A DNA stretch of 64,000 bases, from the NCBI GenBank assembly GCA_963930655.1, contig OZ005608.1:20299271-20363270 (forward strand). The letters are read 5' to 3'. Numbering within the stretch: position 1 is the first letter of the stretch; the number at the start of each line of letters is the position of its first letter. Position numbers and translations under genes: made by a program. Shown here one piece after another: positions 11,351 through 22,650 of the stretch. This DNA is from Myrica gale. Its lineage: Eukaryota; Streptophyta; Magnoliopsida; Fagales; Myricaceae. The notes under the pieces were generated by a model that saw only the letters and a list, made by a program, of their open reading frames with translations, was not told the DNA's origin and ran no database searches.

Positions 11351-12180
11351 CAGTTAAGGAAAGCAATCCCTATGATACCTCCATCAGTGCCGGGATTTCG
11401 CCGTCGTCCGCTGCCGCCGCTTGCACCACCATGGCTGGTGATGCTCCTCCGGGTCCTAGGACCTTCCTCTTCCATTCCCCACCAAGTACCGGTAGGGGTG
11501 GTGGTGCTCCGCCACTGGTGGTGGTCATCCTGTGTCATGACACTCCTTTGTCTGCTTGCTCGCTGCTGCTGCTTGGCTTGGCTGGTGGCCAAGGACTTGC
11601 TGCTGCACCGTGTCATGGCAAGGCCATGGGCGAGGCCATGGGCTGTCATGGCATGTCTGTGGCCGGCTAGCTGGCATGCCAGGCATGGGAGTTGGTGAGG
11701 CGCCATGCCTTGTCAGGGGCGCTGGGGCGCCTAGCTTGCGCGCGCGCGTGATGATGCATGGCATGGCTGTGGTGCTGTCGCCGCCCGCGCTGTGGGCGTG
11801 TCATGAGTGCCCATGTGTGTCCTTGGTGCCTCATCTCGGCACCTATCCTCCAACTCATGGCTTTTGCCGCCCAAGTCGTCACTGGGGATCCTTTCAGTGT
11901 GTGCACATGCGCCATCGTCTCGGAGCCGGAGTAGAGGCGCTACATCAGTCTCGACATGCTGAGGCCAACCAGCCGGCGCGTGCGTGTCCAAAGGAGACGA
12001 AAAGCACCGAAAATCGCCTGAAAGCCACCTGCAAGTGTAAACCAAAACACCACCCAACCAAACCACCACCAACCGGATCAGAGAGAAAAGAAAGGGAAGA
12101 AGGAAGAGGGGGAGGGGAAAAGGAGAAGAAAAAAGGAGGAGGGAGGTGAAGGAGCCGGAGCTTCCCCCTCCTCTGTAAGG
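11350..12180. repeat. GC-rich low-complexity block, no supported gene
   Basis: A sharp island of high GC with overlapping open frames on both strands and many CATGGC/GCCATG-type repeats at 11590-11780. The longest frame (11556-12149, plus) encodes W/H/C-rich and then K/E-rich low-complexity sequence without a domain. Open frames arise easily in such DNA. It may be interior of a retroelement or a captured promoter/first exon. Confidence 0.4.
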
Positions 12181-12446
12181 ACAACACCGGTAGGTGGAAA
12201 CACAGAGAGTTTTTTTTTAGATAAAGGGTTTGAAGTCTCGTTTTACGCTTAATTTTGGAAGTGCCTCGAATGCAAAAGGCATGTTCCGTAATGTAGGGCC
12301 TAGGGGTTCCCTTCTTCCAACGTCGTTGGCGTTCACAAAGCTATAAAGAGCGTCAGTCTCCTCTACAACTCAAACACGAGGGCACTACAGCTCCGAGTTC
12401 CATGAATATTTTAAGATAATATATTGTCTGAACCGACACCTATGGC

Positions 12447-12774
12447 TAGGGTTGCAGACGACCGAACCGAAAAATCGGACCGGATTTGCGGTCCGGTCCG
12501 GTCTTAATTCTTAAAATGCGGTCCGGACCGCATTTATTAAAAAATAATTTTTTATAATTTTTAATATATATTATAAACGTAAAACATTTAATTTTAATCT
12601 AAACTAAAACTCAACATTTTTATATGCACTTCCCTCATTGAAATTAGCCATCGAAAAATGTTACATTTAAAAAAATTGAAAAAAAATTAAAATAAATCCG
12701 AACCGCATTTAATGTATTCAATCTGACCGAATTTCGGTCTAAAAATCTGACCAAATTTCCGATTTTCAACCCTA
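12447..12774. mobile_element. MITE-like element with TAGGGTTG ends
   Basis: The left end TAGGGTTGCAGACG and the right end, on the minus strand TAGGGTTGAAAATC, are inverted. The inside carries palindromic GGTCCGGTCCGG / GCGGTCCGGACCGC and an AT-rich core. The style is that of plant hAT MITEs. I could not find an 8-bp duplication next to it. It lies about 0.7 kb upstream of the SnRK2 start codon. Confidence 0.45.
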
Positions 12775-13464
12775 AATAGACTAACTACCAATCAACTGAT
12801 TGGCTCGTGGCCAACACAGCGAAAGTTAGCTCGCCATTTATATATTCGGAGAATGACAGCGATATGTCGGGCGTCTTCTTCGGACCGTAAGCCTACCGCA
12901 TCCCAGAACCCAAAACAAATGAAAAATAAACCCCGCGTGTCAGATGCGCAAGACAGTTTTTGGTACCCAGTAATCTCAGTGTGACAGTCTTTGGTACCGA
13001 CACTTTACGGCATACGTGTCCTTGAATTCTCTCAGAAACAGATACTCCTTGGGATATTCTTTGTTAAATCTTTCCTGAATTTTTTGGCCATCCAATGATA
13101 TGGACCTTTTTGTTAAGTTCGTGGAAGCGGAAAGTTTTGAGATTCTCCTAAACTGTTCTGAAATCAGTTTCCTCTCTCTCGTTTCGCTTTTTGTTTGGGC
13201 TGAGATACAATATTTTTTCACTTTTTTTCATTTGGGTTTCTGTTGCAATCTCTTGAACCTTTGGAATTCGTCATACTTTGGTCTTCTTGCTTTTACTCTA
13301 TCTCTGTCTCTAGACTTTCCATCCGGGAGTCCTTTTTTTTCCCTTTTTATTTTGCTCGTGTCTGTTTCTTTTCTTCTTGTCTTTCTATCTGGAGCTTTTG
13401 GAGTGAGGGCGTATTGTTTGTTGTCGTAATTCTTTGTGTGTGACTGTTAATTGCGTGAGTTGGG

Positions 13465-16400
13465 ATGGAGGAGCGATATGAGCCATTGAAGGAGCTTGGT
13501 TCAGGGAATTTCGGAGTGGCAAGGTTGGTGAGAGATAAGAAGACAAAGGAGCTTCTGGCAGTTAAATACATAGAAAGGGGGAAGAAGGTAATTTGGAGTG
13601 CATCAAATAATTGAATTGCTCATGGAATTTTACAAATGTTTGTGCTTGTGGTTGCGGTACATTTCTGCGTTGTTAAGTAAACCTTCGTTTAGGATTTAAA
13701 CTTGTTAATTAGGCTTGTTCCTCTTCTGGAAAATGGAAATGGATTGCTGGGATTTTTTCGATCTCTCTTTCTCTCTCTTCCAGTGTTTAATTTCCTATTG
13801 ACTTTGAAGGATGCGTTGAATGAACTGATGCTCGTCTTTTGCTTCTGGTTTGGAAGATATACTCTATTGTGGTTTTCTGGGAGATTTGGGCTCTCCACAC
13901 GTGCAGGTTTCACTCAACACGATGGCCTGTTATAGTAAAGTCAACTCACTGAAATTTTTTGTTTTTTTGGGAGAAAGAGATCAAACAATAGTGTTTGGGG
14001 AATCTGGACATGTTAAGAGAAATGACTTGGGAAAATAATTTGCTTTATACTCAAAACTATTGGTGTAGAATCCTTTAGATTTAGTGTATCCTGGGAAGGA
14101 CAAGTACTAGAATGTTATCTCTGGTGGAGAAGAACATTCAGTAAATACATTCTCCCTTATCGAATCACAGTATACATAACCTGATTGCACGTGAATCACA
14201 TTTACGTTTGTTGCAATTTTGTTCCCGTGCTTGGGTTTTGACTTCTGGATACTCTCCAAGTTTCATGATGATGCCCGGCCAGGAAAACTTGTTTAGTTTA
14301 TGGTCTTTTATGAGTTTTGTCGTGATCCATTACCTGATATCTAGCCGGCCCATATTTACACTGCGCAACAGATATATTCAAGTTATTCAGCTTCTAAATT
14401 GTGCATAGAATCGTTGTTCTGGATGAATTGAGAAGTTATTTTCCTTACATATTTTTTCCTCTTGTTTTCTCGCTGCTTATAGATGCTGACTGTATAACTA
14501 TGGATGAAGTCATTACTTAATAGAAAAATCATGATTTCTGCTTTGGTTTTCAGATTGAAGAGAATGTTCAGAGAGAAATTATCAACCATAGATCTCTGAG
14601 GCATCCAAATATTGTCAGGTTCAAAGAGGTATGAACTAAATATTCCATTTGATTTTGCTGTACCTTCGATTGGTTGGGGCTCCAAGCTATGAGTTTTGAT
14701 GGACTTGTTGAAATTTTATGATAGTTTCAAAGATCATTGAAGGATGTAGGGAAATGACTTAGTGACGTTATGGGATAACATCAACTTTTAATCCTGTATG
14801 CAATGTAAATTGAAACCACAGCTTCAATCGAATATCCTGTACTTGATTCTTAATAAATCAAGCTTATGCTGGCAGTCAGATTATGGATAAAGCTTTGTTC
14901 AGTTTGATATGAATAGGAACATGTCTTCAATCAATTTTTCTGCAGGTCTTATTGACTCCTACACATTTAGCTATCGTCATGGAATATGCAGCTGGTGGTG
15001 AACTCTTTGAGAGGATATGCAGTGCTGGTCGATTTAGTGAGGATGAGGTTGTAAACGTGTAGCTTTTACATATCTTGTTTGATGAGTTGAGTCCTTTTTG
15101 TACTTCAGTTAGACGCCTACTGACTGTTTGGGTCGTGACTCAACAGGCTAGATTTTTCTTCCAGCAGCTGCTCTCTGGAGTCAGCTACTGTCATTCCATG
15201 GTACCATATATGATAATTTTTTCTTTCAAGTTTTGGATTGCAAACTTGTTTGTTCTGATAGCATCCTCTGCTTTTTCTGCAGCAAATTTGTCATAGGGAT
15301 CTGAAACTGGAAAACACACTATTGGATGGAAGTCCAACACCCAGACTTAAGATCTGCGACTTTGGTTACTCCAAGGTTAATGATTTCTTGTGTTAAATCT
15401 GTATTACGTAGAGCTCTGACAAATTTATTCATGCTTCTTTATAGTAACAATTGCTGTGGTTATATTTTGATATCTGACTTCGGATTTTTCAAGCATTGCA
15501 GTCTGCTTTGTTGCACTCCCAACCCAAATCAACAGTTGGAACACCAGCATACATCGCCCCAGAGGTTCTCCAACGAAAGGAATATGATGGGAAGGTATTA
15601 ATGCTCTGAATTATGATCTAAGATGTCTAGAAAGTTATTATATTAGGTCCCGGCACTCCACTAATTTGCAGAGAAATCGCAAGTGCTTTGACCATCTATA
15701 ATATTAGTACGTGTCATAAAATCCAGCTTAAATGCATAGTCGTACCTTATCATACCATCCATTCTTCTAGTTGCTTTATAATTTGGTACTGCTTGTAGAT
15801 TGCAGATGTTTGGTCCTGTGGTGTTACCCTATACGTGATGTTGGTGGGAGCATACCCATTTGAGGATCCTGAAGATCCCAAAAATTTCCGCAAGACCATT
15901 GGGGTATGTTACTTCTGGACTCTACATTATGGTTATCATTTCTGACAATACAACCAAATTAGTGCTCGACTTAACAGCAAACTTATTTCCATTTCATCGT
16001 TGACAGAGAATAATGGGTGTTCAGTACTCCATACCTGACTATATACGCGTATCAGCTGACTGCAGGCACCTTCTTTCTCTTATTTTTGTTGCCAATCCTG
16101 CCAAGGTAATGTGTCATGTATTTATGCGCGTTCACCAGATAGTTTTGCTCTTATAACTCATCACAAAGGCAGAGTACCTGGAAATGGTACAGTTTCCTAT
16201 GCTTCACAGAGTATTTGATATGAGCCCATGTCGGAACACTATCGAAATATAGTTACCTGAAAGATGGTAGAAGGCGAAATGGAGTCAAGCTTATGCTTAT
16301 TTCAAAGATTTTGTGCAACTGAAATCAGTTCAACTCCCACTTGCGTCCTAATGCCTCCCTATAATATCTCCAAACTAATACTGTCAATTCCTCTGTGCAG

Positions 16401-16679
16401 AGGATCGCTATCCCAGAGATAAAACAGCATCCTTGGTTCCTGAAAAACTTGCCAAAAGATCTGGTAGAAATAGAGAAGGCAAACTATGAGGGAGCAGAAA
16501 GTGACAAACCAACCCAGAAGGTCGAAGAAATTATGCGGATCATCCAAGAGGCAAAGATGCCAGGGGAAGGATCCAAAGCTGGTGGGCAAGCCACTGGTGA
16601 GGCATCGGAGCTTGATGACATAGATGCTGATGTGGAATCTGAAGTTGATGTCAGCGGTGACTATTATACTGCTCTGTGA
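13465..16679 (+). CDS. SnRK2 serine/threonine protein kinase (SnRK2.7/2.8-like), 9 exons, 340 aa
   Basis: Plant SNF1-related kinase 2, acting in osmotic-stress/ABA signalling. Exons: 13465-13587, 14554-14628, 14946-15047, 15147-15200, 15283-15375, 15502-15594, 15799-15903, 16007-16105, 16401-16679. All have GT/AG introns and every junction is phase 0. Residues seen: P-loop GSGNFG (12-17), ATP lysine K34 (AVKYIERG), [23 protein letters not shown] with catalytic D124, DFG at 144-146, activation loop [16 protein letters not shown] (155-170), and the SnRK2-specific [11 protein letters not shown] and aspartate/glutamate-rich tail [14 protein letters not shown]. The start [12 protein letters not shown] matches the family start. 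Length equals the family norm (about 340-360), and nine exons is usual for SnRK2 genes. L240 ([10 protein letters not shown]) stands where most family members have Arg. The acidic, Asp-bearing tail and [13 protein letters not shown] favour subclass II; the paralogue number is not decided. Confidence 0.95.
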
Positions 16680-16966
16680 GCATTAGGATTTGTTTTTTCA
16701 AGACTAATTAAGCATAACTTTGGGCTGCCATGTATCGTGTTGATCAAAATGTACAGTAGACTATATGATGTAAACAATTGTACAAATAAATTTCGAACGA
16801 CCATATATTGAGGTGGGTTTTTGTGTGCTGCGTGTATAACTCTCATAGAAGAGATTTCGCCCCCTCCCCCTCTGATCCATTAGCAATGCCTTGCTTTTTT
16901 CACTACCTGGAACATATCGTGATCGTGGTTATCGATTTTGTAAGCTTGAACTTCAAAAGAAAAATG

Positions 16967-17371
16967 CTTAATTAGTCCACAAGTTCTTGGGTATTGTCTA
17001 ATCTTAAATTGGTTCTTAAGGTAATATTTGCTTTAGATTGGTCCCTGTGAAATTCTTGTGTCCTTAGATGATCATTTCATCAACTCAAGTGACCCTGTAA
17101 ATGTGACCCTGTAAATGAAAAGTATTCAATGTAGCTAAATCACTTACTGTCAAATCTCTAATAACTAGGTGTCCTCATTAATTACCAAATCACTCATCGT
17201 GTCAAGTACGACGAATCTCTATTAAGCTTGGTTGGACTAGCTCTATGTTTAAGGAAGGTTGTCAAAGGCACTTAAGTTGACAAAATGATAACTCCAAGAA
17301 AACAAAAATTCCACATAGACCAATTTAGAACGAAAATTACCTCATGATCTGCAATACCTTAAGAACTAATG
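16967..17371. mobile_element. Degenerate inverted-repeat element (MITE-like)
   Basis: The left segment around 16967-17070 (AAATTGGTTCTTAAGGTAAT and following) is imperfectly repeated in inverse orientation at 17285-17371. The core is AT-rich and non-coding. It resembles the GTCC/TTAGTCC-rich MULE MITEs elsewhere in the window, but the ends are too diverged to define a target duplication. Confidence 0.35.
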
Positions 17372-17456
17372 GAAATATCAGACATTTCACATAGATAAAG
17401 ATCATTCTATTAGAAAATTGCAAAATATGATACGTTTAGCTAACAGTTCGGGAGAT

Positions 17457-17528
17457 TAAACCCGACGTGAATCGAACCCGCAACCTTCTGATCTGGAGTC
17501 AGACCCGCTACCATTGCGCCACGGATCC
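17457..17528 (-). tRNA. tRNA-Trp (anticodon CCA), possibly degenerate
   Basis: On the minus strand a 72-nt sequence has all tRNA parts: acceptor GGATCCG, D arm with AATGGTA loop, anticodon arm TCTGA-CTCCAGA-TCAGA with anticodon CCA, and T arm with TTCGATT loop. It has no intron and no encoded CCA, as expected for a plant nuclear gene. Compared with the plant tRNA-Trp I remember, three bases differ: one D-stem pair becomes G-G, one T-stem pair becomes G-A, and the first acceptor pair becomes G-U. The internal A- and B-box promoter regions remain readable. It may be a weak functional copy or a pseudogene. Confidence 0.75.
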
Positions 17529-17529
17529 T

Positions 17530-19280
17530 TGTTTACCAATTGGCAAATCAAATTTAACTCACAACCCAATCCCACTTCACTTTATTCTCTCAAGATCCCA
17601 GTTGCATATGGTTGAAAATTCAATTTCAACTCCTTATAATATTGGCCTTCTACGGTTGTCGAGCCATTACTAACTATTTCAAAGATATATGACTTCTTAA
17701 CACGAACTGAAGAAGCTGAGCCCCCAAGTTAAAAAATTTCAAAACGCACTCCTCTTCTGTAGGAAGTAGTTGTCCTCGTTAATTAATTGGCTCATGCTGC
17801 TACTATTCCTAGTCAAAAAGAGAGGCTATCACCAACATTATCCGACATACTCTCCTTGGTTTCTTGACGTGGGGTCCTTGGTTTCTCTGGTAGGCGCCGA
17901 ATTCTTCCTATCCAATCACACATGCAGCATGTGACTCCAGGAGAAGAAAATTTCGAATGGAACCAAATCTGCCGACCTCAATACCACCTAGCATGTCCCG
18001 CGCAATTCAAAATTTCAAATAAAGTAGTTCCTGTAAATATGTAATCTTCATATGCACAAGTAGGCAAGTAATTATGTTCTCAATTACCTGTTCAAGGTTG
18101 TCCCCGCTAGCTGCATGTTTCCTCGTGACTGCACAGGAGATGCCAAAGACTTTTATGCATTCTGCATAATGATAATCACACACAAACCTGATATTGAAAT
18201 TAATTTAATTGTTTGGTGAGAAATGTTGTTTAGAAATGTCGATGATTTTGATAAAAAATGTTGAGCACTGATCTAAAAAAATAACTATAATATATATATT
18301 ATCAAATCAACATTTTTTTTTTTGTAAAAATAACTATACAATATTTTTTTAATCAAATTGTCAATTTTTTAATAAAATAAATATAAAAATTTCATTCAAA
18401 TTATTTCCCTCCTCATTTTTCACTCATTCTAAGGTCTCAAAATACTGAAATATGAAGTCGAGAGAACTTGTACTGTAGTTTGTGAGGAGAGAGGAACTTG
18501 TGGCAAGACCACTAAAATGGTTTACTCTGTGGTCGTGTTTCCTTTGGTAAAGGAACCAATGATAGTTATTCTTTCAATGGGCCCGTGTTGTTAGGCCAAC
18601 TTTTTGTAATCAATAGAATCGGATATCATTTTATGGAAATTTCGACGGAAATATTAAAATTTTTAGTTTCGGTACAATTTTTTAAAATTTGTAATTTTAA
18701 TTTAGAGTTTGTCTGGATTATTTGATGAATGTTTAGTTGTTTACTTATTTGTATGGTTAATTTTTTTAGTAATTTTTTGTATTTAATTTAGAGTTTATTT
18801 TGACCATGTTTATTTTGTTTTTGAATTTAGTTGTTAGTTGTAGTTTTAATTTAAAGTTTATTTTGGAATCCTGAAATAGTGAAATATTGTTTTAAAATTT
18901 AGTTGTTTAGTTGTAATTTTAATTTAGAGTTATTTGATCTACAAAACACAAATTCAAAAATTCGTTTTTGAGTCAATGAACTCAAACTAAATCTATCTTT
19001 GATTCCAGTAGGTACCAGAACCATTTTCGTCCGTTCCGGTGTCCACCCTTAAATCAAGGGCTTGGAATAATGGGAAAGGACATCAACAAGTCAAGTAAAC
19101 GCCCTGTTAGTTGCTAATTCACTTGCTATGGATAAGTTTAGGTCTAAATCGTGTCCACACGCCCTATAGGGCTACATCCAGGACAAAAAATTAGGCTGTG
19201 AGCCAAAAACATTAAAAGTCAAAAGTAGCGAGAAGGGTCGACTTTTAGCAGGGATAGAATATACCGCTCTTCCCTACGGC
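17530..19280. other. Intergenic, no gene seen
   Basis: AT-rich DNA with T/A homopolymer stretches and no reading frame longer than a few tens of codons with coding character. No mobile-element ends recognised. Confidence 0.5.
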
Positions 19281-19283
19281 AGT

Positions 19284-19292
19284 ATATATATT
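19284..19292 (+). promoter_or_regulatory. Likely TATA box of the lipid-transfer protein gene
   Basis: GTATATATAT lies about 50 bp before the start codon at 19340. This spacing leaves room for a start site about 25-35 bp downstream and a short leader, as is common in small secreted-protein genes of plants. Confidence 0.55.
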
Positions 19293-19339
19293 GCTAGCTA
19301 CTTGCATCAGTGTTTTAAGGCCTACTGAGGGAGAGGGAA

Positions 19340-19841
19340 ATGGGAAACAAGGTGGGACTCTCAAGGGTTTTGATGGTCTTGCTTGTAATCGTGGTTGGTT
19401 TAGGCATGTGGGAGGTGAAAATGGCCACTGCTGCGGTGAGCAAGGACCAATGCCACGAGGAGAAGAGGCTTGGAATTAACGCCTGCAAGCCAGTGCTATA
19501 TGGGAAGCAACCGACGCCGGAGTGCTGTGAACGAGTAAGGGTTAGCCATATAGATTGCGTGTGCCCTGTGATCACACCAAAGTTGGCAGCCCTTATTGAC
19601 CTGAATCGTGCCATTCGGCTCATTGAAGGTTGTGGTAGGAGGGTCCCTCGACACTTCAAATGCGGGAGTAAGTCTCGCCCTCTCTCTCTCTCTCAAGATA
19701 GCATTGCAAGGCTTGACTAATCTTCTTTTGATTTTAATGTATTATATATGCAAGACCTTGATCGGTCACTTGAATATATATATAGTATAGATATGCTTTA
19801 TATTTTGCTGTATTTCCGTTGCAGGTATCACAACTCCCTGA
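19340..19841 (+). CDS. Non-specific lipid-transfer protein (8-cysteine motif family), 2 exons, 114 aa
   Basis: Small secreted lipid carrier of the plant LTP / hydrophobic-seed-protein superfamily. Exon 1 is 19340-19667 and exon 2 is 19825-19841 (S-I-T-T-P-stop), with a GTAAGT donor and TTGCAG acceptor. The intron sits just after the last cysteine codon, its usual place. Residues 1 to about 31 form a signal peptide (VLMVLLVIVVGLGMW core). The mature part has the full cysteine motif C-X10-C-X12-CC-X9-C-V-C-X22-C-X9-C. From memory the spacing is nearest to the type VI class of Boutrot and colleagues, but with a shorter second loop. It should be exported to the apoplast and form four disulfide bonds. 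A CT microsatellite lies at the start of the intron (19678-19695). The function of the individual protein is unknown. Confidence 0.85.
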
Positions 19842-20700
19842 AGTTCTTGGGTTTTGCCTCGAAGCCTACCAAAATGGGTTAACCTCGCTGGATCAAAAAA
19901 TAAAATTTGATTAGGAACTGGGCGCTTGTGTGGGACGTTCCCAGCCTCATCCTGATTATGTAATTTGGTAACGTTATCATGCTACAATCCAAATTCTCCA
20001 ATACAATTGGGGCTTATAAATTACAATAATGGTGATTAATTAATTAATTGGAATCTCGAGATCGCGCGGCATCTCTTGCTTCCACATGCAACCGATGAAT
20101 TAATTATCACTATTTCGGTTTGATTAGTCATGACATGTATTAGTTTTCCATGTTTGTATTAATATAAGTTGTGTTCGGATACGAATGTGTTGGCATAAAC
20201 TCAAGAACAACGGACCTGATCCTTTCCCAATTGATACCCACCAATAACAGCAATATAGGTTGACCAGATTAATGCAGGCGCTAAGAAACAAACAAATTAA
20301 ATTAACCCATATACATTTTATTTTATTTTTCTCTTTTTATGTGCAGGTCTTAGGAATTGGACACGTGTCTTGAAATTATTTCCTCAGAGAAAAGAAACCA
20401 ATAAAAATCCAAATGAAACCAGATCAATTAAAATCAAGCCGGCCAAATAATACTTTTTTTTTTTTTAGCTTTTGGACCAGTTTTAATCTCAGTTTTTACA
20501 ATATATATGTTCAATCTGAAAAAAATAAAATAAAAATTTGACTCGATTTCCAAATAAGCCCCTGAATGATCTTGTGCAGCCCACAATATGTAGCTAGATT
20601 TAATTTGATCATGAATGTATTGAACATTAATTAAGTGCTAAAGCAAGGGGCATTATGGAGCTCCCTTTCATCACTTCTCAAATTTCCCCTCTTTCCAAAT
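19842..20700. other. Intergenic, no gene seen
   Basis: 3' flank of the lipid-transfer protein gene, AT-rich. The palindrome GACACGTGTC at about 20360 contains an ABRE/G-box core, but no gene nearby makes it a convincing regulatory site. Confidence 0.45.
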
Positions 20701-20709
20701 TAAAATATA

Positions 20710-20941
20710 GGGATAAATGTAAAATTGGTCCATGTGCTATTCGCAAAAATCGATTTAGTCCCTGTGATATGAAAAATATCGATTTAGTCATTGTGATTTC
20801 AGAAAGTGATAAAATCAGTCCTTGATGGAGGACCAATAACAAACGAAAATAGAATCACAGGGACTAAATCGATGTTTTTCATATCACAGAGACTAAATCG
20901 ATTTTTGCGTATAGCACATGGACTGATTTTGCATTTATCCC
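20710..20941. mobile_element. 232-bp MITE, MULE-type, with exact 9-bp target duplication
   Basis: The left end GGGATAAATGTAAAATTGG is repeated inverted at the right end (GCATTTATCCC), and the arms match nearly to the centre (CGATTTAGTCCCTGTGATAT type). The 9-mer TAAAATATA flanks both sides exactly (20701-20709 and 20942-20950), the mark of Mutator-like transposition. The element is non-coding, and the exact duplication suggests a fairly recent insertion. Confidence 0.85.
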
Positions 20942-20950
20942 TAAAATATA

Positions 20951-22008
20951 AGTCAGTAATATTATTTAAGTAGCCAGTCTTTAGCCTATTTGAATAGGTG
21001 CATGAATATATATATAAGTTATCTGTAATGTTATAGACCAAAAATCTCACCACCTTATATATAGTCTACTCTTTATCTTCATTTTATTGTATTGAGAAAA
21101 ATCATGTAGGACAAAATTCATCGCCCACAATAACTCAAAAGAATTCCAACTTTAAGTCACCAATTTTATCAAGTAAAATTGAACCTGCCCATTTACACGA
21201 CCACTAATTCGCTATAACTATTGAGGCAATTGGAAGTGATGATACATACTTCCCATCTTTCCCTTGAACCAGAAGAGCTACTTCGAAGAACTCGAACGAA
21301 CACAGAGAAAATCTATGCGTTGGAAAGCAAAAGCACTTTCAAACTAGCTAACAGCTAGCTCTAGTAAAGGCACTACTCTCACCAATTCCCTCTTATAAAA
21401 TGTCCACACCCTCGTCCTGTAACACTTTGCTCCACAATCGACAATAAAGTCACAAAACTTTGGTGCTCACACCTAAAAAGAGCAGGAGCTTTACTCTCAC
21501 ATCGAGGTTTCCATTGATATCCATAAAAGCTTATGTTCAGTCGCAAAAAGAACCCTCATGCATTCAAGCTTCCAAAAAAAACTGCACCGGCGATCATCTT
21601 CGTTGTTGACGCGCAAGCTACTGTGTTAGCTATTGAAAAGGCATGCCAACAAAGTCTGAAAGACCAAATCTAGATCAATGAAAGGAATTCTAAGTGAAAA
21701 TAGTCAAAATAATTTTACAGACTACTTTTTGTTTTTCTAGAATTATAAAATCTATGTGGAGACTTGGAGTAAGAACTCCAACAAGAAGATACCGCTTCAT
21801 GTACCGGTCGATCACTTCAAATTGCTGACGTGTCAGAGAGCTCCGTTAAACATATGGACGTCAGACTAATGAAAGGACTATTTTGTAAAAAAATGTAAAC
21901 CCAAGGACTAAAACGTAAAAGCGTGTAAAACCTAAGGACTATACTGCTAAAATCTCTTAAAACAAATATAAAATATTCATAAAAATTAATATTTTTTTTA
22001 TCATTTTC
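20951..22008. other. Intergenic, no gene seen
   Basis: Mixed non-coding DNA. 21780-21960 contains phrases such as AAGGACTAAAACGTAAAAG, reminiscent of MITE interiors. No complete element was delimited. Confidence 0.4.
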
Positions 22009-22590
22009 TGTTGAAAACGTAAAGTCCCACATTGCCTTAGCAATGTGGACGATTGAAACCAATGACTATAAATAAAGCATTATTGTAACCTTTTGAATAT
22101 ATGTGAGAAAACCAAACAGCCCAATTGGGTTTTCCCATAGTGGATGTAGGTCAATGACCGAAACACTTAAATATCTTGTCTCACTTATCTAAGTTTAATT
22201 TTTTTTATTTCTTACATGGTATCAGATCAAGGTTTTTAGCATTAGTTCGGTTACCTTCCGGCAACCATCCGGCAGAGCCCAGCAACCACCTACAGAGCTC
22301 GGCGAACCTCCGGCGATTTTATTTTCCCTGTTTTTGTAAGTCCAAACTCAAGGTGTGCGGGGAGATTTGAAAATGTAAAGTCTCACATTGCTAAGGCAAT
22401 GTAGGCGATTGAAACCAATGACTTATAAATAAAGCCTCAATGTAACCTTTTGAATATAAGTGAGAAAACCAAACCACCCAATTGGTCGGGCTTTTCGACA
22501 GTGGATGTAGGTCAATGACCGAACCACTTAAATATCTTGTCTCACTTATCTAAGTTTAAATTTTTTAAGTTTAAAATTTTATTTCTTACA
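22009..22590 (+). mobile_element. TRIM retrotransposon (miniature LTR element), copy 1
   Basis: The two LTRs are 22009-22216 and about 22365-22590. Both carry GTAAAGTCYCACATTGC near the start, a TATAAATAAAGC promoter-like string and GTGGATGTAGGTCAATGACC, and end in ATTTCTTACA. Directly after the first LTR comes TGGTATCAGATC, a near-perfect initiator-tRNA-Met primer-binding site. Before the second LTR stands a purine tract (GTGCGGGGAGA). The internal part is only about 150 bp and codes for nothing. Flanks TTTTC (left) and GTTTC (right) give a 4/5 match for a 5-bp duplication. Mobilisation must depend on another element. Confidence 0.85.
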
Positions 22591-22650
22591 GTTTCTCACA
22601 AACTCAAACCTTAGAAAAACCAAAAATTCAACCAAACATACCTCAAAAAG

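Noticed and set aside
10725..11351. Solo LTR with TGTT...AACA ends
   Set aside because: Kept only as a weak remark: no primer site, purine tract or flanking duplication could be found.
11347..12187. Several overlapping open frames of 80-197 codons on both strands
   Set aside because: GC-rich low-complexity DNA opens many frames at once; no domain, splice structure or conserved motif is visible in any of them.
19291..19479. 62-codon open frame overlapping the lipid-transfer protein start
   Set aside because: It is a frame-shifted shadow of the real gene, which has signal peptide, eight cysteines and a conserved intron.
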